NCBI RefSeq assembly: GCF_946482605.1
Contig: NZ_CAMLSE010000012.1
Location: 186,001 to 250,000, forward strand
From: an uncultured Dyadobacter sp.
GTDB lineage: Bacteria; Bacteroidota; Bacteroidia; Cytophagales; Spirosomataceae
Reading direction: 5' to 3'
DNA length: 64,000 bases
In this document: positions 27,110-34,064 of the stretch, piece by piece
How the letters are laid out: every line of letters starts with the position of its first letter
Numbering within the stretch: the stretch's first letter is position 1
Program-made: the position numbers and the translations under genes
The notes under the pieces: model-generated
Database searches by the model: none
What the model was told of the DNA's origin: nothing
Seen by the model: only the letters and a program-made list of their open reading frames with translations

Positions 27110-27148
27110 CCGTCTGTCTTTTAATGCGCGGTAAGTATGGTCGCCCGG

Positions 27149-27937
27149 TTATTTCACCTCAACGGACGCCTTGATGATCACATCGGCCACTTCTTTCGGG
27201 CGGGAAATATATACAACGTGGCTACCTGCTATTTCGGTGACCCTGGCATTGGCCCTTTTATACATCTTCCGTTGTATGGATGGCAGAATGGCTTCATCCT
27301 GGGTTGCTACGATACCATAGGACGGTTTGGTTTTCCATGGTGCCTTCGAGACTTTCGCAGCCAGCGCATTAGCGGCAAACCGGCCCTGCGATGCATACAT
27401 AAAGTCGGCGTCCGCCTCGGATATGTCTCCGCTGAATCCCGCGTGGAACTTGGCCTTATCGTAGTATAAAATACCCTTGTCATCGGCGGGCAGGATACCG
27501 TTTTTGGGCGATCCGGGTTCTGTCTTAGCCCAATCCAGTGCGGATTCACCTTTGTCGGGCTGGAAAGCTGCCAGATATACCAGTGCCGCGACTTTGGGAT
27601 GGTCCCCTGCTTCGGTAATTACCGTTCCTCCGTAAGAATGTCCCACGAGGATCGCAGGCCCGTCCTGCCTGTCCAATGCGGCTGCCGTGGCCTCCACATC
27701 TGCCGCCAGCGATGTCAGCGGGTTTTGCACTACTGTTACGGAATATCCTTTTTTTGTCAGCACATCGTACAGTCCGCGATAGCCCGAGCCATCGACAAAG
27801 GCTCCATGTACCAATACGATATTTTTAATGCCGGGAACGGATTGGGCCACGGATTTAGGAAGAACTGCTAATACACCAAAGGCAATGAGAGCAAAGGTGA
27901 GCACTTTGATTTTATATGAGAATGTTAAATTTTTCAT
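27149..27937 (-). CDS. exported alpha/beta hydrolase
   Basis: A 262-residue esterase-like protein with a signal peptide ending near SVAQ. The nucleophile elbow is GHSYGG (about 107-112), near the strand IVLVHGAFVDGSGYRGLYDVL that begins the fold. The catalytic His is likely in GSHVVYISRPKEVADVI, and the acid in the preceding loop. It resembles the salicylate-esterase/EstC-type group common in Bacteroidota. It acts in the periplasm. It is not in a clear operon; the AraC gene at 26160 is downstream, and an AraC remnant is upstream (28117-28985). Confidence 0.85.
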   Translation of the reverse strand: MKNLTFSYKIKVLTFALIAFGVLAVLPKSVAQSVPGIKNIVLVHGAFVDGSGYRGLYDVLTKKGYSVTVVQNPLTSLAADVEATAAALDRQDGPAILVGHSYGGTVITEAGDHPKVAALVYLAAFQPDKGESALDWAKTEPGSPKNGILPADDKGILYYDKAKFHAGFSGDISEADADFMYASQGRFAANALAAKVSKAPWKTKPSYGIVATQDEAILPSIQRKMYKRANARVTEIAGSHVVYISRPKEVADVIIKASVEVK

Positions 27938-28116
27938 GTTTCTTTTTGTTTTGGATTGTTAAAAAACTACTTGTTGTTCCTGAGATCACTGTGCGTAATG
28001 CGGCAGCGGATTTATAAGCTGTTGGGTTTTGATTTTCACGTCATGTGTTTTAGATCTGATGTTTGATGAAACAAAATTAGATCCGCACAGCACCGCAAAA
28101 AATACAGAAAGGTCGC

Positions 28117-28985
28117 TTATGATTGTACTTTTTTCCCAGGCAGGAAGTTTTTCTTGAAATTGTGAGGTGTGTCGCCCGTTTTACCGGTAAACATGCGGTT
28201 GAAATAGGCCGGGTCTTCGTAACCCAATTGATAGGCGACCTCTTTCACACTCAGATTGGTGTAGCAAAGGAGGCGCTTGGCTTCCAGGAGTATTCTATCC
28301 TTAATAATGTCGTTCGGAGGGCTGAGAGCCAGTCGGTTGAATTTGCAGAAAGCGTTTTGGGCGCTACTCCCAGTATATCGGCGTAGGCCGCTACGGAATG
28401 CTTGCTTCGAAAATGGATCTCGACGAGTCGGCTGAAATCTCTGAAAAACTCGATTTCCCGCGTAGGCTCGTCGTTTAGGCTGGCCAGCTGTTGCTTTTTC
28501 CACATCCGGGTCGCCCGGATGATCAGTTGTTTGAGGTAAATCCGGATCATTTCCTCCTGCGAAGACTCCTTTTCGATCAGTTCCGTCATCATCTGTTCAA
28601 ATAACCAGTCGACAATCCGGATGTCTTTTTCATCCAGTTTTGTCATCGGTATATTGTAGATATTATTGAACAGCAGCCCGTCACATGCTACCTCGGAATC
28701 GTGTATCTGAATGCAGTAAAAGTCGCGATTGTAATGGATAAAATGCACATCCCCGCTTCCGGTAGCGTCGATTCGCACCTTTTGGTTATTTCCGATGAAG
28801 AAAAGTGCCGGATGGTCGGTTTCGTATTTATCAAAATCGATCGTCAGCTTAAAGCCGGCGGGGAGATATAAAACTCTGATGTATTCCTTGTAAGCATCAA
28901 TGCTCAGCACCTCCAATGCACTGCCCGGCTTGATCATGTAGCCGAACAGTTTATGATTGGATTCGTAACAATTTGAAAGATTCAT
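28117..28985 (-). pseudogene. AraC family regulator, interrupted by a one-base frameshift
   Basis: The first part (from ATG 28985, MNLSNCYESNHKLFGYMIK) reads as an AraC N-terminal sensor followed by VAAYADILGVAPKTLSANS, then leaves the family pattern and stops at 28251. In another frame NRLALSPPNDIIKDRILLEAKRLLCYTNLSVKEVAYQLGYEDPAYFNRMF continues the second HTH to 28117. Restoring one T (an A on the plus strand near 28340) joins them as ...KTLSANFNRLALS. So either the gene is inactivated or the sequence carries a homopolymer error. If intact it is about 290 residues. It lies on the same strand as the alpha/beta hydrolase gene downstream (180-base gap). Confidence 0.8.
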
Positions 28986-29075
28986 GTAAAGACGCTCCAC
29001 CGGTTGTAAGGACGGCAGTTGGGCGGCACAAAATACGAAAGCACATGAGATTTCTCACCATGGCTTGTCCACAGC

Positions 29076-29513
29076 CTACGCGGCAGGCCCAAAATACCAC
29101 CTTCCCCTGATCCAGCCGGATAAACCCTGAAATAATCTGAGCAAAGCCTCGCCCGTAACAGGTATGTAACGAAACGCCTTTCTTTCAACCTTGCGTTGCG
29201 CTTCGGCTCCCGTCAAATCATATCTTCCTGCTATCGGTGAAGAAAGTATTATGTCGATGGCACCGTTGGTGAGTGCGCAGATGTCTTCGTGAACAGCCTC
29301 CAAAAGAGTGGCCATCTCCTGGCGCAGGTGATTCCGGTCTGCAATCTGAATGACGGTATTAACGGCGAAATCGTAGATTTCCTGTGAAAGCTGATCACAG
29401 AGCTCACACATGTCGGTGTGATGGGCGGGAAGCGCAATGTTCCGGTTTTTCATTTCCTGGATCTTGCGCTCGGTTTTCATGACCATTTCGGCCCTGATTT
29501 CTGTTAAAGTCAT
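29076..29513 (-). CDS. hypothetical protein, no family recognised
   Basis: A 145-residue, mostly helical, soluble protein without a signal peptide. It has a short MCELC motif (about 35-39) preceded by HH, which could hold a metal. The C-terminal part is Gly/Arg-rich (GLSGWIRGRWYFGPAA). It has no clear relation to neighbours: the downstream gene is the frameshifted AraC gene, and the divergent neighbour is the resolvase-like protein at 29704. The start could be a later Met (MVMKTER). Low certainty on everything but the ORF itself. Confidence 0.5.
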   Translation of the reverse strand: MTLTEIRAEMVMKTERKIQEMKNRNIALPAHHTDMCELCDQLSQEIYDFAVNTVIQIADRNHLRQEMATLLEAVHEDICALTNGAIDIILSSPIAGRYDLTGAEAQRKVERKAFRYIPVTGEALLRLFQGLSGWIRGRWYFGPAA

Positions 29514-29536
29514 TGTTAGGGTGCTGTTAGAGGATT

Positions 29537-29553
29537 TACTTCAATAAAGTAAT
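29537..29553. promoter_or_regulatory. small inverted repeat in divergent promoter region
   Basis: TTACTT-CAATA-AAGTAA, 6-bp arms, lies 24-40 bases upstream of the minus-strand hypothetical gene. A regulatory role is possible but unsupported. Confidence 0.25.
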
Positions 29554-29703
29554 AGCAATTTATCAAGTAATTTTGTAAACATCCTCATAAAATCTAAATA
29601 TCCACCACCCTCCGGAGACACATTTTAATTTTTTTCTAATCCCGATCAGTCGGCCGTAGCTCCGGGGAGTCCTACTTTTATCGCTTCATCATGAAGTAAA
29701 AAA

Positions 29704-30033
29704 ATGGTTACAGGATACTTGCCCTACGGCGCAGCGGAAGCGTTTATCGAAACACTGCAGACGGCGGGCTGTCAGAAAATAGTGATTGCGCAGGGAAACG
29801 ACGATAATGACACCCTATCCGGTGTAGTATCGAAATTGCAGCAAGACGATGTACTGGTTCTCGCGAGTACTGAGCATGTGAAGGACTTCCTCGCCCTCCT
29901 CGTGCAGGCAGGATGCAGACGGGCGCATGTGAAGGCACTCGCAGAAGGCATTGATACACATCGTGATACAGTACAGTTCAATGCCGACACAAACCTTCGG
30001 CAGTCCCAGGCAATGCTCGCTACAATTGCCTGA
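29704..30033 (+). CDS. serine-resolvase-like domain protein lacking catalytic residues
   Basis: A 109-residue protein. The pattern GY...(about 20)...LQTAGCQKIVI, a GD/DDV-LVLAS strand, and LVQAGCRRAHVKALAEGIDT matches the serine-recombinase N-terminal domain, where the family has GYxRVSTxxQ, LxxAGCxxI, DxLVVxxLDRLxRS, and G..xxxLTEGIDT. The catalytic Ser position is missing (GYLPYGAAEAF) and the LDRLxRS Arg residues are replaced (STEHVKDF). The chain ends where the DNA-binding part would begin. It is either a decayed resolvase or a fold re-used for another purpose. A small palindrome (29684-29696) overlaps its start region. Confidence 0.5.
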   Translation: MVTGYLPYGAAEAFIETLQTAGCQKIVIAQGNDDNDTLSGVVSKLQQDDVLVLASTEHVKDFLALLVQAGCRRAHVKALAEGIDTHRDTVQFNADTNLRQSQAMLATIA

Positions 30034-30082
30034 TCCCACAGGCTCCACTTGGGGAGTCTCCACTCGGGGCCAAATTCATATA

Positions 30083-30122
30083 AATATCCCGCCTGCTCAG
30101 CAGAAACCGCAGGCGGGATATT
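30083..30122. terminator. bidirectional terminator
   Basis: A 14-bp perfect stem, AATATCCCGCCTGC with its complement, around 12 bases. It lies between the plus-strand resolvase-like gene and the minus-strand isomerase gene, with AT-rich flanks on both sides. Confidence 0.8.
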
Positions 30123-30128
30123 CGGTTC

Positions 30129-31040
30129 TCAGCGGATAGTCCCCAGGTACCTTTCCATTGATTTAGGATAATCAACAAAAGCGACTTCCGGCTCTGCGAT
30201 CTCGGGATGCCACATTTTCTCCCATTCGAAGCTGTAATAGCCTGTGTATCCACCTGCTTTGAGCACACCGATCGCCTCCGTAAGCGGCGCTTCTCCCTTA
30301 CCGATAAAGGTGTATTCCGGTTTGCCGTCGATCAGCCGGCAATCCTTGATATGCGTATGTCTGATGTATTTTTTCAATGTGGCATACACTTCTGTCGGCG
30401 GCTCTTTGGTAATCGACCACATATTGAAAATATCCCAGATAAGACCCACATTGGGATGCTCGGCCTGCTTCATGATCCGGAGCAGTACATCCTTCCAGAT
30501 CACCTCTCCGTGTGATTCCAGCAACACGGTTACATTTGCCTTCCCGGCATATTGCCCCAATTCCAGAAGCCCCTCCCCGATGATGTCGATGGTCTTCTCC
30601 CGATCCTGGTCTTTCGGCAGGTCGTTGGGGAATACCCGGACATAAGGACAGGAAAGTTGTTGCGCCAGGTCGATAAACTGACGTGCCTCATCCAGGTTTT
30701 TCTTCCGTTTTTCGGGATCCAGATGATGTAGTGCTGTTGAAGCACCCAGGTTGCATATGCTGATCTTATGATCTGCAAACCGCCTCCTCGTTTTCGCGAT
30801 CTGCTCCGGAGAACTGAACTCCGGACATTTAGGAAGAAAAAGCTCTCCCTGCAGTCCACGAATTTCGACCGCGCGGTAGCCTTCGGAAACTGCTGTTGTA
30901 AGAATCTGGTCAAGCGTCCATTTCGGGCAGCCCAGCGTTGAGAAGGCGAGTTGGGGTTTAACTTTTTTCAGGGGCAGATCCAGGGCCGATACTGCCGCCA
31001 GTGCCATGGTATTTTTCAGGAATTTCCTACGACTGTTCAT
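30129..31040 (-). CDS. exported sugar phosphate isomerase/epimerase-like protein
   Basis: A 303-residue TIM-barrel protein of the AP-endonuclease 2/xylose-isomerase-like family. It has an export signal with MNSRRKFLKNTMALAAVSAL, close to a Tat motif. Family motifs are YRAVEIRGLQGEL, LLESHGEVIW (Glu and His metal ligands), VGLIWDIFNMW and RHTHIKDCRL, with a final Glu in YYSFEWEKMWHPE. Exported members of this family are common in Bacteroidota polysaccharide or inositol use; substrate unknown. A lone gene, with a candidate -7 element at 31095-31102. Confidence 0.85.
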   Translation of the reverse strand: MNSRRKFLKNTMALAAVSALDLPLKKVKPQLAFSTLGCPKWTLDQILTTAVSEGYRAVEIRGLQGELFLPKCPEFSSPEQIAKTRRRFADHKISICNLGASTALHHLDPEKRKKNLDEARQFIDLAQQLSCPYVRVFPNDLPKDQDREKTIDIIGEGLLELGQYAGKANVTVLLESHGEVIWKDVLLRIMKQAEHPNVGLIWDIFNMWSITKEPPTEVYATLKKYIRHTHIKDCRLIDGKPEYTFIGKGEAPLTEAIGVLKAGGYTGYYSFEWEKMWHPEIAEPEVAFVDYPKSMERYLGTIR

Positions 31041-31094
31041 ATGGGTTTAGTAAAATGGTTGGTCTGCGATCCCATAAACCGGGTCGCAGAACTG

Positions 31095-31102
31095 CAAATC
31101 TA
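31095..31102 (-). promoter_or_regulatory. candidate -7 element (TAGATTTG) of the isomerase gene
   Basis: A TAnnTTTG match on the minus strand 55 bases before the ATG at 31040. No TTG at the correct spacing was found. Confidence 0.4.
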
Positions 31103-31247
31103 GCCAATATAAAGATCCTGAGGAATAAATCTATCTTCGCGGCAAAGTGAGGGCCCATTCATTCAGCACAGGTCGCTGTGGAAACAATAGTAGCCGCCGG
31201 GCATAAAAAATGCCAGGAGCAAGCGCGCCAGGCATCTGATTTTCAAG

Positions 31248-31305
31248 TGATCCCGTTGTAATTCGAACCGCACCGGCGGCCCGGACAAGACCTACTGCTT
31301 AGAAG
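31248..31305 (-). other. tRNA-Arg 3'-part copy 1, with 16-bp insertion
   Basis: On the plus strand TGATCCCGTTGTAATTCGAAC (one base over 20 split here as TGATCCCGTTGTAATTCGAA plus C) and ACAAGACCTACTGCTTAGAAG match the tRNA-Arg T arm, acceptor strand and anticodon arm. A GC-rich 16-bp block (31269-31284) separates them, and the D-arm/5' acceptor half is missing, so it cannot fold as a tRNA. Confidence 0.8.
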
Positions 31306-31373
31306 CGGACGCCGTGCAGGCGGTTTTCGGACTGATCCAGATCATTGGGGATGTAATCCAAGCCGCCGGGCAT
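31299..31373 (-). CDS. 24-codon ORF in tandem unit 1 (doubtful)
   Basis: Read from ATG at 31373, MPGGLDYIPNDL... ends ...HGVRF and stops at TAA inside the tRNA-derived TTCTAA. The same ORF occurs in unit 2. The composition is not random-looking and resembles the end of a larger protein. No separate promoter is visible. It could be a remnant of a gene end that fused to the tRNA. Confidence 0.25.
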   Translation of the reverse strand: MPGGLDYIPNDLDQSENRLHGVRF

Positions 31374-31416
31374 AAAAAATGCCCGGAGCAAGCGCGCCAG
31401 GCATCTGATTTTCAAG

Positions 31417-31474
31417 TGATCCCGTTGTAATTCGAACCGCACCGGCGGCCCGGACAAGACCTACTGCTTAGAAG
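31417..31474 (-). other. tRNA-Arg 3'-part copy 2, with 16-bp insertion
   Basis: Identical in structure to the first copy, exactly 169 bases further on. It has the same 16-bp insertion (31438-31453). Confidence 0.8.
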
Positions 31475-31542
31475 CGGACGCCGTGCAGGCGGTTTTCGGA
31501 CTGATCCAGATCATTGGGGATGTAATCCAAGCCGCCGGGCAT
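31468..31542 (-). CDS. 24-codon ORF in tandem unit 2 (doubtful)
   Basis: The second copy of the 24-codon ORF, ATG at 31542, stop at 31468-31470. Same reading as the first copy. Doubtful as a gene. Confidence 0.25.
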   Translation of the reverse strand: MPGGLDYIPNDLDQSENRLHGVRF

Positions 31543-31573
31543 AAAAAATGCCCGGAGCAAGCGCGCCAGGCAT
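31543..31573 (-). terminator. rho-independent terminator of tRNA-Arg
   Basis: On the minus strand ATGCCTGG pairs with CCGGGCAT (8 bp, one G-T) around 10 bases, followed by TTTTT. The same hairpin is part of each 169-bp tandem unit; unit 1 carries one mismatch. Confidence 0.85.
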
Positions 31574-31585
31574 CTGATTTTCAAG

Positions 31586-31659
31586 TGATCCCGTTGTGAT
31601 TCGAACACAAGACCTACTGCTTAGAAGGCAGTTGCTCTATCCAGCTGAGCTACGGGACC
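31586..31659 (-). tRNA. tRNA-Arg (anticodon TCT)
   Basis: A 74-nt cloverleaf: acceptor GGTCCCG with CGGGATC, D arm GCTCAGCTGGATAGAGC, anticodon stem ACTGC/GCAGT with loop CTTCTAA, T arm TTGTG-TTCGAAT-CACAA, discriminator A. CCA is not encoded. It has its own promoter and terminator. The neighbouring partial copies come from this gene. Confidence 0.95.
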
Positions 31660-31668
31660 CTGTTATTA

Positions 31669-31692
31669 ACCTACTGCTTAGAAGACAGTTGC
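31669..31692 (-). other. anticodon-arm fragment of tRNA-Arg in the tRNA leader
   Basis: 24 bases that match the tRNA-Arg anticodon-arm region with one mismatch (ACTGTCTTCTAAGCAGT). It lies between promoter and tRNA, so the primary transcript carries a second anticodon-like arm upstream of the tRNA. Confidence 0.7.
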
Positions 31693-31729
31693 CGCTGGGC
31701 AATCGAACTGCTTCTAACATAAGCGGGTG

Positions 31730-31758
31730 CAAAGGTATTCAAAAAGTTTCAATATCAA
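31730..31758 (-). promoter_or_regulatory. promoter of tRNA-Arg
   Basis: On the minus strand TTG (31756-31758), 18 bases, then TACCTTTG (31730-31737), followed by GCACCC. It gives a leader of about 65 bases before the mature tRNA. The rest of 31660-31976 has no recognised gene. Confidence 0.6.
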
Positions 31759-31933
31759 GCAGAGAACGGTGGCATTTCTCGATAAAAGATGTTGGCATTT
31801 CGTTAATGATCACATAACCATGCATTTCTGCACCGGACTGACCCGACAAAATCGTACCCTCTTCAAAAGTTTTGATTTGATCCACTTCCAGCTTTCTGAA
31901 TTCAGCCGCGGAATTTGCTTCGCCAGTGAACAA

Positions 31934-31970
31934 TAAAAAAAAGGACAAAATAGAAGTCTATTTTGTCCTT
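31934..31970. terminator. bidirectional terminator after tRNA-Pro
   Basis: A perfect 14-bp stem (31941-31954 with 31957-31970) with a 2-base loop, A run on the left and T run on the right. On the minus strand it ends the Ser-Pro tRNA transcript. Confidence 0.85.
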
Positions 31971-31975
31971 TTGAT

Positions 31976-32050
<75 letters not shown>

Positions 32051-32109
32051 AGCTTTGACTTATTCTGTTACTCAAAAGTAAGTCAATTTTCAGACGTTTA
32101 GAAAAGGTG

Positions 32110-32196
32110 TAGAGGAAGCGGGATTCGAACCCGCGGTACCCTTGCGAGTACGGCAGTTTAGCAAACTACTGGTTTCAGCCACTCACCCATCCCTCC
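32110..32196 (-). tRNA. tRNA-Ser (anticodon GCT)
   Basis: An 87-nt tRNA with long variable arm. Acceptor GGAGGGA with TTCCTCT (G-T pairs at positions 1 and 6), anticodon stem GTAGT/ACTGC with loop TTGCTAA, variable arm GTACTCGCAAGGGTAC, T arm GCGGG-TTCGAAT-CCCGC. Exact ends are good to one or two bases. Confidence 0.92.
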
Positions 32197-32215
32197 TTCT
32201 TTCCGTTCTGGGTTG

Positions 32216-32247
32216 CAAATATAGAGGGTTCGCTTTCAGAAAAGCAA
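32216..32247 (-). promoter_or_regulatory. promoter of the Ser-Pro tRNA pair
   Basis: On the minus strand TTG (32245-32247), 21 bases, then TATATTTG (32216-32223), about 20 bases before the tRNA-Ser 5' end. The spacing is one base long but the elements are strong. Confidence 0.5.
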
Positions 32248-32280
32248 ACATTTGAAGAAAAAAACTTTACCAGAAGCCTG

Positions 32281-32296
32281 AATTCCCTATTTTTGC
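32281..32296 (+). promoter_or_regulatory. -7 region AATTCCCTATTTTTGC upstream of the BatB-like gene
   Basis: TATTTTTG is a TAnnTTTG match, about 30 bases before the start codon. The identical 16-base sequence recurs upstream of the next gene (33295-33310). Confidence 0.5.
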
Positions 32297-32326
32297 CAAA
32301 GTTTAAATTACCCCAATACGTTCATT

Positions 32327-33289
32327 ATGAACTGGAATTACCCCTTTGAAAGCACTGAATATTTTTTTATATTTTTTTTCATTTTTGCCTACACAGCCTA
32401 CATTATCCGAACTGTCCGGATCGCCCGGCAGCTTCAGACGACTGCCCGCACATTAATCATCAAGCTCTTTTTACGGACGATTACTTTCTCACTTTTAATC
32501 ATCAGCCTTCTTGGGCCTTCATTCGGAGAAGCCGAGCGCGATATTCAGGCCAAAGGCAAGGACATCTTTTTGGTTGTGGATCTTTCCAAATCGATGGACG
32601 CGGCCGATGTCATCCCTTCACGGCTCGAAAAAGTCAAGTTTGAAATGAACCGCTTTGTACAGAGCGAACGTGCCAACCGCATCGGCATCATCATTTTCTC
32701 CAATGACGCATTCATCCATGTCCCGCTCACCTATGACGCGGCTGCATTGGAACTGTTCATTCAGTCGCTGCAGACAGATCTGCTGCCTACGAATGGTACC
32801 AACATCTGCGGCGCGATAGAGATGGCTTACAACAAGTTGCTGAATACCGCTGACCCTACGAGTCGCTCCAAGATGATGGTGGTTTTCACCGATGGGGAAA
32901 ATAGCTCGGCGTGCAGCAATGCAATGTTCAACAACCTCCGGCGGTTCGGGATCGGCATGTATGCCGTAGCAGTCGGCACCAAAGTAGGCATCAGTATCCA
33001 GCAGAATGGCAAACCGATGATGGACAAGTACGACAAGCTGGTGATCAGCAAGCTGGATGAAAATTTTCTGAGAGGCATAGCCACCTCTTCCAGGGGATCG
33101 TATTATGAACTGAACAATTCCCATAATGATATTCAGAAACTTATCAACGACGTCAACCTGGCCGAGGGTACACTGGTGGACTCGCGAACGATCACCGTCA
33201 TCAGCAATAAATACTACTATTTCCTGGGTGCAGCACTCGTTCTGATCCTGCTGGATGTTTTAATTACAATCGGAACGTTTCGACTGTAA
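32327..33289 (+). CDS. VWA-domain membrane protein, BatB-like
   Basis: A 320-residue protein with membrane segments at about 12-27 and 50-66, a VWA domain (about 78-285) and a C-terminal membrane segment (about 297-317). The MIDAS motif DLSKS is at about 85-89, with NGTNICGAIE and FTDGENSS as later ligand loops. Bat proteins (BatA/B/C) are linked to oxidative-stress tolerance and to MoxR-type chaperoning in Bacteroidota, though MoxR, BatA and BatD are not in this window. The next gene is BatC-like. The start at 32327 is the first Met and gives the expected N-terminal segment. Confidence 0.88.
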   Translation: MNWNYPFESTEYFFIFFFIFAYTAYIIRTVRIARQLQTTARTLIIKLFLRTITFSLLIISLLGPSFGEAERDIQAKGKDIFLVVDLSKSMDAADVIPSRLEKVKFEMNRFVQSERANRIGIIIFSNDAFIHVPLTYDAAALELFIQSLQTDLLPTNGTNICGAIEMAYNKLLNTADPTSRSKMMVVFTDGENSSACSNAMFNNLRRFGIGMYAVAVGTKVGISIQQNGKPMMDKYDKLVISKLDENFLRGIATSSRGSYYELNNSHNDIQKLINDVNLAEGTLVDSRTITVISNKYYYFLGAALVLILLDVLITIGTFRL

Positions 33290-33294
33290 GGATC

Positions 33295-33310
33295 AATTCC
33301 CTATTTTTGC
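33295..33310 (+). promoter_or_regulatory. second copy of AATTCCCTATTTTTGC upstream of the BatC-like gene
   Basis: The identical 16-base -7 region seen at 32281-32296. It lies 18 bases before the next start codon, so the BatC-like gene could have its own promoter. Confidence 0.45.
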
Positions 33311-33328
33311 AGGCAAATGTGAACCGAT

Positions 33329-34048
33329 ATGACGTCTTTGATTCTCTATGTCCTGCTCTGGCTTTGGGATAACCGGACTTTCGATTCCATTACGAAGGCC
33401 AACCAGAGAAAACTGGATGCGGAACAAGCTTTCAAGGGCAAGCAGTATAAGAAATCGGCCGAATTGTACCGGCAGATCACTTATGGCTCTCTCTTTTCGG
33501 ATCCGGCAGCGAGACTTAACCTTGCCCATTCGTTCTATAAAATGGGTGACTACAAGCAGGCATTGACACATTACCGGTTGCTCAGCGAAATTGACGATAA
33601 TGCCATCGCATCGGTCGCAAACTCACAGATTGCATTAATCAGGGTCATCAGGAAAGATACAGCCAGCGCGTTGGTCAGCCTGAGATCCGCGGTGCGGCAG
33701 GAGCCCGGTAACAACCTCGCCAGAACAAATTATATCATCCTGAAAAAAAGCTTCTCCGGTATCGAACAGCCTTCGGATATCAGTACCAGAAAGCAGCGGT
33801 CCAGCCAACAGTCTATCGCGCCCAACGAACAGGAAACGCCTCCGGAGCAAAAACCGGAATCGCGGGAAGTAACGGAAGACTTCAAAAAAGAAGAACTGCT
33901 TAAAAGTCTCAAAGCGATGAACATGTCGGAAGAACAGGCCCGGGCTATCCTGGATGCCATGAAATCGAACGAATCGCAATATATTTACCAGCTCCGGCGC
34001 AAACAATACAACAGAACGCCGGGACGAAAAACCGAAATCGAATGGTGA
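33329..34048 (+). CDS. TPR protein, BatC-like
   Basis: A 239-residue protein with an N-terminal hydrophobic segment and TPR-like helices (about 25-140). The tail, [28 protein letters not shown], is a BatC signature. Between them is a long Gln/Glu/Pro-rich spacer (about 150-190). It follows the BatB-like gene by 39 bases and is probably its partner. Function of BatC is poorly defined. The start at 33329 leaves only 18 bases to the promoter repeat. Confidence 0.8.
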   Translation: MTSLILYVLLWLWDNRTFDSITKANQRKLDAEQAFKGKQYKKSAELYRQITYGSLFSDPAARLNLAHSFYKMGDYKQALTHYRLLSEIDDNAIASVANSQIALIRVIRKDTASALVSLRSAVRQEPGNNLARTNYIILKKSFSGIEQPSDISTRKQRSSQQSIAPNEQETPPEQKPESREVTEDFKKEELLKSLKAMNMSEEQARAILDAMKSNESQYIYQLRRKQYNRTPGRKTEIEW

Positions 34049-34064
34049 TTTTACCCATAATCCA

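Larger units (their letters stand above)
31192..31529 (-). repeat. two 169-bp tandem units derived from tRNA-Arg and its terminator
   Basis: Unit 1 is 31192-31360 and unit 2 is 31361-31529; they differ at one base. A third, shortened copy (31530-31626) is the intact tRNA-Arg 3' region with its terminator. Read on the minus strand each unit contains a 24-codon ORF, a tRNA-Arg-like segment interrupted by 16 bp, and the tRNA terminator. The tandem period is 169 bp exactly. This is a non-coding region without a conventional gene. Confidence 0.9.

Noticed and set aside
31192..31626. CRISPR array
   Set aside because: The repeated unit is 169 bp and nearly identical throughout, with no short repeats separated by unique spacers and no cas genes.
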